A stretch of 64,000 bases of DNA from Mycobacterium sp. 852002-51163_SCH5372311 (GCF_001667115.1 NZ_LZIJ01000188.1:1-64000); one strand, 5' to 3'. Positions 34,120-42,180 are shown, numbered from the stretch's first letter. The notes: generated from the sequence alone by a model not told the origin. Numbers and translations are program-made.

Positions 34120-34515
34120 GTGACGACACCGTTCGATGACCCGCGGGCCGAGCTGGCCTGGATGTTCTTGCAGAGCTTATGCGAGGGCGGCGATCTCGAC
34201 GAAGGCTTCGCGCTGCTCAGCGAGGACTTCACCTACTGGAGCATCGTCACCCGGGTTTGCTACGACAAGGTGACTTTGCGACGCGGGATCGCGAAACAAC
34301 AGGAGACTCTTCTGGCGAAGATCGAGCTGGTGCGCTGCATCAACGCGGGCGAGACCGTGGTCGTCGAAGGGCTGGGTGAAGGAACAAGCACCGACGGCGT
34401 TTACTGGGAGAGCCCATTCGTCTATATCTTCGAGATCCGAGCCGGCCTGATCGTGTCGATGCGCGAATACACCGATCCCCGATCAATCGTCAAAGTGTTT
34501 CCCGAGCTGGGTTAG
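34120..34515 (+). CDS. SnoaL-like/NTF2-fold protein, Rv0141c-type
   Basis: A 131-residue NTF2-like protein. It includes ELAWMFLQSLCEGGDLDEGF, LLSEDFTYWSIVTRVCYDKV, and the sheet region VVVEGLGEGTSTDGVYWESP with YIFEIRAGLIVSMREYTD. These match limonene-epoxide-hydrolase/SnoaL-type folds, but no specific catalytic set can be assigned. A GTG at 34120 is taken as start (VTTPFDDPRAELAW), since the length then agrees with Rv0141c. The stop overlaps that of the convergent DUF427 gene: TAG at 34513-34515 on plus, TAA at 34512-34514 on minus. Confidence 0.88.
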   Translation: MTTPFDDPRAELAWMFLQSLCEGGDLDEGFALLSEDFTYWSIVTRVCYDKVTLRRGIAKQQETLLAKIELVRCINAGETVVVEGLGEGTSTDGVYWESPFVYIFEIRAGLIVSMREYTDPRSIVKVFPELG

Positions 34516-34892
34516 TCTGCGACGACGCTGATTTCGGCTTTGTCGGGGTAGAAAGCGACATGCCCGGCAATCGCCGCCACCGCTGGATACGGCTGCTCGT
34601 AAGTCCAGATGACGTCGTCGACGGTCTCGCCGCCCGAGGTGGTCACACTGTAATAGCTGGCCTCGCCCTTGAAGGGACAGTAGGTGCTGGTGTCGGTGCG
34701 GGCCAGCCGGTCTTGCACCACGTCGGCGAACGGAATGTATTGCACCGCAGGCAAAGTGGCTTCTCGTAGCACCAGCGCCGCGCTGCTGTCGGCAACCAGC
34801 TCTCCGTTGACACGAACCTGGACCCGACCGTTGGCCGGCTCGATGATGATCGGACGGCCGGCGCTGGGCACTTTGATCTCCGGATGGCTCAT
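34512..34892 (-). CDS. DUF427-domain protein, Rv0140-type
   Basis: A 126-residue single DUF427 domain: KVPSAGRPIIIEPANGRVQV, ADSSAALVLREATLPAVQYI, and the family signature TSTYCPFKGEASYYSVTT with VDDVIWTYEQPYPAVAAIAG. The reaction is unknown. The length and context, next to the Rv0141c homologue, match Rv0140. The ATG at 34892 follows AGAGAGGTGAACC. The gene converges on and shares its last bases with the SnoaL-like gene. Confidence 0.93.
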   Translation of the reverse strand: MSHPEIKVPSAGRPIIIEPANGRVQVRVNGELVADSSAALVLREATLPAVQYIPFADVVQDRLARTDTSTYCPFKGEASYYSVTTSGGETVDDVIWTYEQPYPAVAAIAGHVAFYPDKAEISVVAD

Positions 34893-35002
34893 GGTTCACC
34901 TCTCTCTTTGACTAGGTCCGATTGTCCGGCTCCTCCTCGGGCCCAAAGCGCCCGCATCGTCGCCAGACTAGGTTCAACGCGACCAAACGATCGGCATTCC
35001 CA

Positions 35003-35818
35003 TCAGAACGCATAACGGTGATACTGCGCCATCATCCGCAGAGCCGGCGCCACCGCCATCGCCCTGCCCAACCACCGAACCGCCGGAGACACCAGATCGA
35101 ACGTGTCGCTGTCGAACACCGATTCCCACGCCAACAGCCGTACACCGGCAACGGCGTCGAGGATGTCGGCAGGTCGGTCAATCCCCCAGTGCAGCGTCGA
35201 ACCCGAGCGCCGCACCACGCTGTTGATCACCTGCGTGCGAATCCCCAACGTGTTGAACGAGTCGAATTGCAGTTCCCCGGAAGGGAATCGGTCAACCACT
35301 CGGTGAAACAGCGCGAGCCCGTCGCCCTTGGTCAGGTACATCGTCAGGCCCTCGGCGAGAAACAGGGTAGGGCGATCGGCCGGTATCTCGGCCAGCCAGG
35401 ACGGGTCTGTGACCGATGCGGGCAACATTTGATAGTCACGCCGCTCGGGATAGACCCGCTGACGCAGCCCGATGACGTCGGGGTAGTCGATGTCATACCA
35501 CCGCACACCCGGACCTGGGTTCAGCCGATACACGCGAGCGTCCAGCCCGCAACCGACGTGCAGCACGACCGCTTCTTCGTGCACGGCCAGGAACTGGCGC
35601 GTCCAGTTGTCGAAATGGGCGGTTCGGACCGCGACCGAGGGCGCCCGCCGCGGCGTGATCGTCGTCTTGGACCAGTCGTAATCGATCTGTGCCACAGCGC
35701 TTTTCGCGTACTCGTCGGCCAGAATGGGCTTTTTCGCGTCGGCGTCGAGCGCCTTGGCGTACAGCGTCGCGAGCATGGTTTGGGGCGGTCCCTGGAGGGC
35801 AACCTGAACGCGTTCCAC
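35003..35818 (-). CDS. LCMT/Tcm-type O-methyltransferase family protein
   Basis: A 271-residue class I methyltransferase of the leucine-carboxyl-methyltransferase/PKS O-methyltransferase family. The SAM site is EAVVLHVGCGLDARVYRLNP followed by the acidic YDIDYPDVIGLRQRVYP, and FLAEGLTMYLTKGDGLALFH gives the motif IV region. The start is the GTG at 35818, giving VERVQVALQGPPQTMLATLY, the usual N-terminus of this family; a longer frame enters the epimerase gene. The acceptor substrate is unknown. It follows the Rv0139 homologue by 20 bp on the same strand and so is likely in the operon Rv0138-Rv0139-methyltransferase. Confidence 0.9.
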   Translation of the reverse strand: MERVQVALQGPPQTMLATLYAKALDADAKKPILADEYAKSAVAQIDYDWSKTTITPRRAPSVAVRTAHFDNWTRQFLAVHEEAVVLHVGCGLDARVYRLNPGPGVRWYDIDYPDVIGLRQRVYPERRDYQMLPASVTDPSWLAEIPADRPTLFLAEGLTMYLTKGDGLALFHRVVDRFPSGELQFDSFNTLGIRTQVINSVVRRSGSTLHWGIDRPADILDAVAGVRLLAWESVFDSDTFDLVSPAVRWLGRAMAVAPALRMMAQYHRYAF

Positions 35819-35838
35819 TGACGCGAGCCTAGGCACGA

Positions 35839-36885
35839 TCAGTTGGCTTTGAAAAGATCGCGCGCCGCTTCCGGCTTGCGCATCGCGGCCCAGAATCGTG
35901 CCGCGGCACGTATCGACTCCTCCACCGGACTCGGTTGCCAGCCCAACTCCTGCACCGCTTTGGTGTGGTCGACGGGAGCCTCGGCGCGCATCATTCGCAC
36001 CGACTCCAGGCTGAGTTCGGCGTCCTTGCCGGTGAGCCGCGCCCGCAGGCTGCCCAGCGCGCCCAGGGCGTAAAGCACGGGAATCGGGATCGAGCGTCGC
36101 GGCGGCGGCACACCCGCCTCCGCGGCCGCGATCCGCACGACCTCCTTGAGCGAGATCATGCGTTCTGAGATGAGGTAGCGCTCGCCGTTCCGGCCACGTT
36201 CGGCGGCCAGGATCATCGCCCTGGCGGCGTCGTCGACGCCGACCGCTTCCAGTTGGATGCCGTTCATCTGGAACGGGAGCTTGCCGAACACCGCGCCGGC
36301 GATGAAGGCACCGTGCGGGGTCCGGCCCCAGTCGCCGTCCCCATAGGTGGTCGAGACGCACATCGCGACGGCGGGCAGGCCGTGCTCCGCGACATACCGC
36401 AGCACCAAATCCTCGGCCTGCACCCGGGATTCGACGTACGGGGTGATTCGACGGTCACCGATCCGGTCTTCTTCGGTAGCAACGCGCCCATGGCGGCGCC
36501 TTACCGTCACATAGCTGCTGGTGAAGACGAACCTATGCAGGTCGGCATCTTTCGCGACGTCCAGAACGTTGCGCAGCCCTTCGACGTTGGTACGGAACAG
36601 CGGCGCGGGGTCCCGCAGCCAGGCGCGGGTGTCGACGACGCAGTAGTACAGGTCGTCGCAGCCGTCCATCGCCTCGCGCACGGTGTCGGTGTCGAAGACG
36701 TCGCCCTCGAATCGGGTGACGTGCAGGTCGTCGATGCTGCGGGTGTTGGCGGTGGGCCGCACCATCACCCGCACCTCGCCGTTCCGCAATTCGCCGTTCT
36801 CGACGAGCTGCCGGGTCACATGTGAGCCCAGGAAGCCGTTGGCGCCGATGACCAGTTTGGGTTTCCCTCGCGCGGTTTTCGCCAT
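35839..36885 (-). CDS. NAD-dependent epimerase/dehydratase-like oxidoreductase, Rv0139-type
   Basis: A 348-residue extended SDR of dihydroflavonol-reductase type. It has KLVIGANGFLGSHVTRQLVE for cofactor binding, VFTSSYVTVRRRHG at the Ser site, and PYVESRVQAEDLVLRY where the usual YxxxK reads Y-V-E-S-R. The Lys-to-Arg change is shared with my memory of Rv0139. The substrate is unknown; relatives reduce ketones or act on sterols and nucleotide sugars. The ATG at 36885 shares a base with the upstream SnoaL-like gene's stop (TGATG), so the start is secure. Two hydrophobic stretches near the C-terminus (PIPVLYALGALGSLRARL) hint at membrane contact. Confidence 0.92.
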   Translation of the reverse strand: MAKTARGKPKLVIGANGFLGSHVTRQLVENGELRNGEVRVMVRPTANTRSIDDLHVTRFEGDVFDTDTVREAMDGCDDLYYCVVDTRAWLRDPAPLFRTNVEGLRNVLDVAKDADLHRFVFTSSYVTVRRRHGRVATEEDRIGDRRITPYVESRVQAEDLVLRYVAEHGLPAVAMCVSTTYGDGDWGRTPHGAFIAGAVFGKLPFQMNGIQLEAVGVDDAARAMILAAERGRNGERYLISERMISLKEVVRIAAAEAGVPPPRRSIPIPVLYALGALGSLRARLTGKDAELSLESVRMMRAEAPVDHTKAVQELGWQPSPVEESIRAAARFWAAMRKPEAARDLFKAN

Positions 36886-37391
36886 CAGGGGGTGCCGCCG
36901 TTCTGACGCAGCCAGCGCGCGGCGTCGTCGTCGAGGGTGCCCAGCTCCTGTGCCTTGAGGCACCATTTCAGCCCCGCCTTCAAGAAGCGCAGCGGGTTGT
37001 AGATGTCCTCCTGACGGCGCCAGAGATTGTCGCCGGCATAGGTGATGATCGAGATGTTCGTGGCGCTGATCACGCTGCCGTCGCCCGGGTCGCGCATCGG
37101 GTTGTCCAGCTCGAGGATGATCCGCCCGGTGGCATCGTCGATGACCGACCACAACGTCGGGAACGCGGTCATGTGGCTGCCCGGAAAGGTCGTCATCGAG
37201 CGCTGAATCCAGTCGCGGACCTGCTCGCGTCCGCGCATGGTGCCGGCCGCGTGTTCGATGTAGAGGACGTCGGTTGTGTACTGCTCCACCCAGGCGTCCC
37301 AGTCGCGGGTTTCGGCAGCCCGGGTGACCGTCTGCTCGAATTTGTCGAAGGCTGCCGCCAGTTCGCTGCGGGGGAATTCCGGGCTGCTCAC
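36885..37391 (-). CDS. SnoaL-like/NTF2-fold protein, Rv0138-type
   Basis: A 168-residue NTF2-like protein: FDKFEQTVTRAAETRDWDAW, VEQYTTDVLYIEHAAGTMRG, then WSVIDDATGRIILELDNPMR and a C-terminal helix with DDDAARWLRQNG. The GTG at 37391 is the start (VSSPEFPRSELA). The length agrees with Rv0138 (167). It leads a minus-strand operon with the Rv0139 homologue, overlapping it by one base, and is divergent from msrA with a 73-bp gap. The pairing of an NTF2-fold protein with a reductase is preserved in M. tuberculosis and suggests a shared substrate. Confidence 0.9.
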   Translation of the reverse strand: MSSPEFPRSELAAAFDKFEQTVTRAAETRDWDAWVEQYTTDVLYIEHAAGTMRGREQVRDWIQRSMTTFPGSHMTAFPTLWSVIDDATGRIILELDNPMRDPGDGSVISATNISIITYAGDNLWRRQEDIYNPLRFLKAGLKWCLKAQELGTLDDDAARWLRQNGGTP

Positions 37392-37464
37392 AGGCGGTTA
37401 CACCTCACCGCCGGAGTGTAGCCTGGGGCGTTATCGGATCCCGGCTCGGCTCAGGAGGACGACA

Positions 37465-37977
37465 ATGACAAGCGCTCAGAAAGCCATCCTTGCCGGCGGC
37501 TGCTTCTGGGGGATGCAGGACTTGATTCGGAAGCAGCCCGGGGTGATCACCACCCGCGTCGGCTACAGCGGCGGAGACGTCCCCAACGCGACCTACCGCA
37601 ATCACGGCACGCATGCCGAGGCGGTCGAGATCATCTTCGACCCGTCGGTCACCGACTACCGCGCGTTGCTTGAATTCTTCTTCCAGATCCACGATCCGAC
37701 CACGAAGAACCGGCAGGGCAACGACCTGGGCCCCAGCTACCGGTCGGCGATCTTCTACCTCGACGAGGAGCAGAAGCGCATCGCGCTGGACACCATTGCC
37801 GACGTCGAGGCGTCGGGCTTGTGGCCGGGCAAAGTGGTGACCGAGGTGAGCCCGGCCGGGGACTTCTGGGAGGCCGAGCCCGAGCACCAGGACTACCTGC
37901 AGCGCTACCCCAACGGCTACACCTGCCACTATGTGCGGCCCGGCTGGAAGCTGCCGCGGCGGGCCCCCGTCAATTAA
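37465..37977 (+). CDS. msrA: peptide methionine sulfoxide reductase A
   Basis: A 170-residue MsrA that reduces methionine-S-sulfoxide in proteins using thioredoxin. The catalytic motif GGCFWG is at residues 11-16 with Cys13, and downstream are TRVGYSGGDVPNATYRNHGT, HAEAVEIIFDP and the conserved EFFFQIHDPTTKNRQGNDLG. The start ATG at 37465 has the canonical ribosome site AGGAGG 8 bases upstream, so the in-frame extension to 37276 is rejected. Known from M. tuberculosis (Rv0137c) as an oxidative-defence enzyme. It is convergent with cyp138, a family D repeat lying between. Confidence 0.97.
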   Translation: MTSAQKAILAGGCFWGMQDLIRKQPGVITTRVGYSGGDVPNATYRNHGTHAEAVEIIFDPSVTDYRALLEFFFQIHDPTTKNRQGNDLGPSYRSAIFYLDEEQKRIALDTIADVEASGLWPGKVVTEVSPAGDFWEAEPEHQDYLQRYPNGYTCHYVRPGWKLPRRAPVN

Positions 37978-37994
37978 GCCGCTGAGCATTGCGG

Positions 37995-38073
37995 CCGAGC
38001 CTGCGCTGAGGGCTGGCGTTTCGCGTCGGCCACAGCCCTCACCGCAGGTTCGCCGCCGTCACCGCAGACTCGG
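37995..38073. repeat. Family D element, copy 1
   Basis: About 79 bp: CCGAGCCTGCGCTGAGGGCT at one end and CCGCCGTCACCGCAGACTCGG at the other reads as an imperfect inverted repeat (CCGAG-CTGCG / CGCAG-CTCGG), with inner AGGGCTGG / CACAGCCCT arms. It lies between the convergent msrA and cyp138 genes. Copy 2 is at 42086-42175. Confidence 0.6.
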
Positions 38074-38097
38074 TCGCCCGGCGAAAGCCGTTGCGGC

Positions 38098-39423
38098 TCA
38101 ACGTCGGTGGACCACGACCTGTCCACCATCCTTCGGAGTGTAGGCAACGCCGCGGCAGTGCCATCGTTCCGCGGGGGCAGTAGTCGTCTCAAGGGTGAAG
38201 TGCCGCAACACTGTTCGAAGCACCACGTCCATTTCCATGTTGGCGAAGGCGGCTCCCACGCAACGGCGGGCGCCACCGCCGAACGGCAGCCACGCGAACG
38301 TGGCCGGCTTGCTTTCGATGTACCGCTGCGGGTCGAACCGCTCCGGGTCCGGGAAGACGTCGGGGTCCTCGTGGATCTGCGAGATGCTGATCAGGATCGA
38401 ATCGCCGCGTGGCAGAACCCATTCGCCGAGTTGATAGACCGCTGGATACACATGGCGTCCGGCGAAATCGATGACGGTCCTGGCCCGCTGGACTTCCAGG
38501 ATCGTCGCCTGCCGCAGCTGGGAGCCGTCGCTGTCGGCCTCCTCGACCAGCGCCGTCAACAGGTCCGGGTGGCGGGTTATCCGCTCGAATGCCCAGGCCA
38601 GCGTGGCCGCGGTGGTTTCATGCCCGGCGGCCAGCAGGGTGAGCAACTCGTCGCCAATGTCCTTGCGCGACATGACCGAACCGTCGTCGTAGGTACTGCG
38701 CAGCATCAGCGCCAGCACGTCCGTGCGCTCGGCGAAGTTCGGGTCCGACCGCTCGGCGTCGATCAGCCTGTCGACCAACAGGTCGTACTGCCGTCGATAT
38801 TCGGCCAGCCGGCCCCAGGGGCTGAACCGGCCGTAGTTCCGTTCAGGTTTCGGCAATCCTGCCAGCCGCGAGCCCAGGGTGACCCAGGGCGGGATGATGC
38901 GGCGCAGTTCCTCGAGCTCGGCACCGTCGGCCCCGAAAATCGCGCGCAGGATGGCGTTGAGCGTGATCCGCATGGTCGACGGCAGCGTTGCGACCTGCCG
39001 GCCCTCCGGCCAGTTCGCGGTCTCCCGCAGGGTCTCTTCTTCGATGATGGTTTCGTATTGCTTCATGCTCTTGCCGTGGAACGGCGGAGCCAACAACCGC
39101 CGCCGGCGCCGGTGGTCGTCTCCGTCGAGGGCGAACACCGAGCCGGAACCGAACAACCGGCTCAAGTTGGGCTGAATGTTGCCGAGTTCCTCTGGGCTGG
39201 TGGTGAAGATCTGCTTGGCCAGCTGCGGGTCGGCGACCACGGTGACCCGACCGAAAATCGGGACGTTCAGCATGAAGACGTTGCCGTAGCGGCGTGCCAG
39301 CCACCGGAACATCCGTCGCCGCGACATCGAAAAGATGACGCCCTGGACGATCTTGGGCAGCCGGGTCGCGGGTGGCAACCGGACTGCGGGGGAAACCGAT
39401 GGGGCGGTGACTACTTCGGTCAT
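38098..39423 (-). CDS. cyp138: cytochrome P450 CYP138
   Basis: A 441-residue P450, the same length as CYP138 (Rv0136). The I-helix motif is LLAAGHETTAATLAW, the K-helix ExxR is in ILEVQR, and the heme loop is FGGGARRCVGAAF with the axial Cys. The N-terminus lacks a membrane anchor, so it is cytosolic and needs a ferredoxin partner encoded elsewhere. The natural substrate of CYP138 is unknown to me. The ATG at 39423 is taken; an open frame runs upstream to 39690 through the regulator. It is divergent from a TetR gene, with two identical operator palindromes in the 107-bp gap. Confidence 0.96.
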   Translation of the reverse strand: MTEVVTAPSVSPAVRLPPATRLPKIVQGVIFSMSRRRMFRWLARRYGNVFMLNVPIFGRVTVVADPQLAKQIFTTSPEELGNIQPNLSRLFGSGSVFALDGDDHRRRRRLLAPPFHGKSMKQYETIIEEETLRETANWPEGRQVATLPSTMRITLNAILRAIFGADGAELEELRRIIPPWVTLGSRLAGLPKPERNYGRFSPWGRLAEYRRQYDLLVDRLIDAERSDPNFAERTDVLALMLRSTYDDGSVMSRKDIGDELLTLLAAGHETTAATLAWAFERITRHPDLLTALVEEADSDGSQLRQATILEVQRARTVIDFAGRHVYPAVYQLGEWVLPRGDSILISISQIHEDPDVFPDPERFDPQRYIESKPATFAWLPFGGGARRCVGAAFANMEMDVVLRTVLRHFTLETTTAPAERWHCRGVAYTPKDGGQVVVHRR

Positions 39424-39450
39424 GACGCTGTTGCTCCCAATTGTCCGGTT

Positions 39451-39466
39451 GGTACGACGGTGTACC
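39451..39466. promoter_or_regulatory. TetR-type operator 1: GGTAC-N6-GTACC
   Basis: Perfect inverted repeat GGTACGACGGTGTACC (arms GGTAC/GTACC, 6-base spacer), 28 bp upstream of the cyp138 ATG. It has the same arms and spacing as the site at 39485-39500. Confidence 0.8.
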
Positions 39467-39484
39467 GCGAGCCTTTCCCGGTAC

Positions 39485-39500
39485 GGTACTCTGTAGTACC
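39485..39500. promoter_or_regulatory. TetR-type operator 2: GGTAC-N6-GTACC
   Basis: Perfect inverted repeat GGTACTCTGTAGTACC, 34 bp from operator 1 start to start and 31 bp before the TetR ATG. TACTCT within it could be the -10 box for the TetR gene, which would give direct autorepression. Confidence 0.8.
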
Positions 39501-39530
39501 AAACCTGACAAGCCTGAAAGGGCGCGGTCG

Positions 39531-40160
39531 ATGACATCAGTGGCACCAGCGGCCGGCAGCGCCGATTTGAAGGCCGACGTGGCGGATCCCGTTGCCCCGT
39601 TTCGGCTTCGGCTGCTCGACGGCCTCGCCGCTTCCATCCGCGAGCGCGGGTATCGCGCCACCACCGTCGCCGACATCGTCCGCCACGCACGCACCTCGAA
39701 ACGCACCTTCTACGACCACTTCGCCGGCAAGGAGCAATGCTTTCTGCAACTGCTCCAGGCAGAGATCGAGATCATGGCCGAAGACATCCGGGTGGCCGTC
39801 GATCCCGAGGCGGACTGGCATCTGCAGATTCGTCAGGCCGTGGAAGGCTACGTCGGCAACATCGAGTCGCGGCCGGCCATCACGCTGAGCTGGATTCGCG
39901 TGCTGCCCTCCCTGGGTGACGTGGCCCGGCCCTTCCAGCGTCATGGCTTGGAGTTGCTGACCAATCTGCTGATCGGCCTGAGCAGCAGCCCGGGTTTTCG
40001 GCGCGCCAACCTGCCACCACTGACGCCTCCGCTGGCGGTGATCCTGGTGGGCGGGCTGCGCGAACTCGTCGCACAGGCTGTCGAGGACGGACGATCCGTC
40101 CGCGAGATCGTCGAACCGGCGGTGGACGCATCTATCGCTCTGCTCGGCCCTCGACAGTAG
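39531..40160 (+). CDS. TetR-family regulator, Rv0135c-type
   Basis: A 209-residue TetR regulator. The helix-turn-helix is RGYRATTVADIVRHARTSKR followed by TFYDHFAGKEQCFLQLL. The C-terminal domain (QAEIEIMAEDIRVAVDPEAD, SWIRVLPSLGDVARPFQRHG) is of the type that often binds hydrophobic ligands. The start at the ATG at 39531 is clear, though the Shine-Dalgarno signal (GAAAGGGCG) is only moderate. The divergent layout with cyp138 and the twin GGTAC-N6-GTACC sites between them make it the likely repressor of cyp138. The same arrangement exists as Rv0135c-Rv0136 in M. tuberculosis. Confidence 0.94.
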   Translation: MTSVAPAAGSADLKADVADPVAPFRLRLLDGLAASIRERGYRATTVADIVRHARTSKRTFYDHFAGKEQCFLQLLQAEIEIMAEDIRVAVDPEADWHLQIRQAVEGYVGNIESRPAITLSWIRVLPSLGDVARPFQRHGLELLTNLLIGLSSSPGFRRANLPPLTPPLAVILVGGLRELVAQAVEDGRSVREIVEPAVDASIALLGPRQ

Positions 40161-40198
40161 GCTCGGTCTGCCGACCGTCGACCACTGGAGGACGCACG

Positions 40199-40411
40199 AT
40201 GCGCCTATCAACCCGCAACCAGCTCAAGGGCACCATCACCGAGGTGGACCTGGGCAATGTCATGGCAATCGTCAAGGTTCAGCTCGACGGGGGCGATCAG
40301 GTCGTCACGTCCTCGCTCACCAAGGACGCCGCCCTGGACCTCGGCCTGGAGGTCGGCCAGCCCGCGACGGTGTTCATCAAATCGACCGAGGTGACCGTCG
40401 GCGTCGAGTAG
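40199..40411 (+). CDS. TOBE-domain molybdopterin-binding protein (Mop)
   Basis: A 70-residue single TOBE (Mop) domain: STRNQLKGTITEVDLGNVMA, KVQLDGGDQVVTSSLTKDAA, GLEVGQPATVFIKSTEVTVG. Such proteins form hexamers that bind molybdate or tungstate in the cytoplasm, and the same domain is found at the end of ModE and ModC. It follows the TetR gene by 38 bp on the same strand and may be read through from it. AGGACGC precedes the ATG. No other molybdate gene is nearby, so its role as a storage protein is inferred from the family. Confidence 0.92.
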   Translation: MRLSTRNQLKGTITEVDLGNVMAIVKVQLDGGDQVVTSSLTKDAALDLGLEVGQPATVFIKSTEVTVGVE

Positions 40412-40461
40412 CACGCCGGTCGCACGTCGTTGATGTGATGAAGGGGTGCGCCGGCACCGCA

Positions 40462-41523
40462 TCAATGTCTTTGCCGCTCGGCACCAACTTCGCGGACCAG
40501 TTCGACGGCGCGGCCCAGGGTCCGCAGTTTGGTGTCAACGGTGTCGCCCGCGGGATACAGCCGCACGGTGTTCACGCCGGCGTCGCGCCACACCGCGAGC
40601 CGCGCGCGGACCATCTCCTCGGTCCCGATGAGCGTCGTGGCCAGCACCATGTCGTCGGTCACCAGCCCGGCCGCGCCGCCACGGTCACCACTTTGCCAGC
40701 GCTCCCGCACCTCGGCGGCGACGTCGGCCCAGCCCTGCCGGCTGTAGGCCTGGTTGTAGTAGTTCGTGTTCGCCGAGCCCATCCCGCCCAGGCTGAACGC
40801 GAGCTCCATTTTGCGGCCGGCGACCATGTCGCTCAGCTCGTCTTCGTCGGACGCGAACGCGACCTCGGCGCCCTGACAGATGTCGATGTCGGCGCGACGG
40901 CGACCGGCGGCGGCCAGCCCCTCGTCGAGGTGAGTGAAGTACGCGCGCTCGGCGCCTTCCGGAACGAAGCTGGTGCCCAGCCAGCCGTCGGCGACCTGCC
41001 CCGTCAACCGCAGCATCGCCGGCGAGAGCGCGGCCAGGTAGATCGGGATGGCGTGCTCTGGCCGCGTCGACAGCCGCATGGGCACCGCTTCGCCGCCCGG
41101 GCGAGGGATCTGAAACTCGTTGCCGGAGTAGGAGATTTTGTCGCCGGTGAACACTTGTCGCACGATGTCGACGGTCTCGCGGATCCGGGCCAGCGGACGC
41201 CTGAAGGGCACGCCGTGCAGACCCTCGATCACCTGCGGACCAGACGCACCCAAGCCGAGCAGGAAACGGCCGGACGACAGGTTGGACAGCGTGATCGCGG
41301 TCTGGGCCACCACTACCGGCGACCGGGTACCGACCTGCAGCACACCGGAGCCGAGCAGCATGCACTGCGTCCGGGCGGCGATATAGCCCAGCGCCGACGG
41401 TGCATCCGTGCCCCATGCCTCGGCGACCCAGCAGGCGTCCAGACCCAGCTTCTCGGCCTCGACGACGAACTCGACCACATCCTTGCCGGAACCGGAGAGT
41501 TCGACCGTCGTGGCGGTGCGCAT
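40462..41523 (-). CDS. LLM-class F420-dependent oxidoreductase
   Basis: A 353-residue luciferase-like TIM-barrel enzyme. It has AEKLGLDACWVAEAWGTDAP, IAARTQCMLLGSGVLQVGTR, LSNLSSGRFLLGLGASGPQV and VPMRLSTRPEHAIPIYLAAL, close to the mycobacterial LLM enzymes annotated as F420-dependent. The reaction is unknown. The ATG at 41523 shares a base with the stop of the SRPBCC gene (TGATG), so the longer frame to 41733 is rejected. The two form a small minus-strand operon with the SRPBCC protein possibly binding the same lipid-like substrate. Confidence 0.9.
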   Translation of the reverse strand: MRTATTVELSGSGKDVVEFVVEAEKLGLDACWVAEAWGTDAPSALGYIAARTQCMLLGSGVLQVGTRSPVVVAQTAITLSNLSSGRFLLGLGASGPQVIEGLHGVPFRRPLARIRETVDIVRQVFTGDKISYSGNEFQIPRPGGEAVPMRLSTRPEHAIPIYLAALSPAMLRLTGQVADGWLGTSFVPEGAERAYFTHLDEGLAAAGRRRADIDICQGAEVAFASDEDELSDMVAGRKMELAFSLGGMGSANTNYYNQAYSRQGWADVAAEVRERWQSGDRGGAAGLVTDDMVLATTLIGTEEMVRARLAVWRDAGVNTVRLYPAGDTVDTKLRTLGRAVELVREVGAERQRH

Positions 41524-42047
41524 CACCGCACCCCGTGTTCGGCCAGCCGCTTGATCGCCGCCAGCGTCTTGTCGATCGCGGCCTCGAACTCCCGCAACCG
41601 CACGAACACGATCTTCTGTTCCTTGTCCGGCATCGCGTCGATGGACACCGACAACCCGGAGCGGCCGGGTCCCATCTGCGCCTGGTAGCTCAGCCTCGTA
41701 CCGCCGTCCCGGGGCGCCAGCCGGAACCGCCAAGTCGCCGAAGGATTGTCTGAATCACCGACGGCCCAGGCGAATTCGCGGGGCTCGTCGCAGACGACGA
41801 TGTGCGAGGTGGTGCTCCATCGTCCGAACGCCTGGTGTTCGTTGTGGCCGATGAAGCGCGCGCCCACGCGCGGCCGGTCGGCGCCATCGGCCCACTCCAC
41901 CGCCTGCAGCTCGCTGCTGAGGGTGGGCATCAACTCGATATCGGAGACCAGGCTCCAGACCCTGGCGGGGTCGGCGTCGATCCAGGTCGAGACCTCCACC
42001 GTCGGGTTGTCCGCATAACGCGCGCCGGTCCACTCCACGGCGCCCAT
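41523..42047 (-). CDS. SRPBCC (START-like) ligand-binding protein
   Basis: A 174-residue protein of the SRPBCC/polyketide-cyclase superfamily, with a deep hydrophobic cavity expected from the fold: NPTVEVSTWIDADPARVWSL, VSDIELMPTLSSELQAVEWA, GARFIGHNEHQAFGRWSTTS and AWAVGDSDNPSATWRFRLAP. The C-terminal long helix is VRLREFEAAIDKTLAAIKRL. It probably binds or transforms a lipid or aromatic ligand. The ATG at 42047 begins MGAVEWTGARYADN; an upstream in-frame ATG at 42101 is less likely since the domain starts here. It is upstream of and coupled to the LLM enzyme gene. Confidence 0.88.
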   Translation of the reverse strand: MGAVEWTGARYADNPTVEVSTWIDADPARVWSLVSDIELMPTLSSELQAVEWADGADRPRVGARFIGHNEHQAFGRWSTTSHIVVCDEPREFAWAVGDSDNPSATWRFRLAPRDGGTRLSYQAQMGPGRSGLSVSIDAMPDKEQKIVFVRLREFEAAIDKTLAAIKRLAEHGVR

Positions 42048-42085
42048 TGTGCTCCCGTCGGGCCGATAAAGCGCCTCCGGCGTGG

Positions 42086-42175
42086 CTCGAGACTGCGGCA
42101 CCAGGGTGCCCCCGTGAACTCATGTCGAGGAGACACACCCTGGACGCAGTCTCGGCGCCGTCAGTGCAGGCTCGG
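42086..42175. repeat. Family D element, copy 2
   Basis: About 90 bp. The outer arms CTCGAGACTGCGG and CGCAGTCTCGG are complementary, the inner arms CCAGGGTG and CACCCTGG match too, and it ends GCCGTCAGTGCAGGCTCGG as in copy 1 (37995-38073). It lies between the SRPBCC start and the desaturase stop, both on the minus strand. Confidence 0.6.
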
Positions 42176-42180
42176 TGAGG

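Noticed and set aside
34512..34515. Overlapping stop codons of convergent genes (Rv0141c- and Rv0140-like)
   Set aside because: A compact arrangement common in mycobacteria, with no sign of special function.
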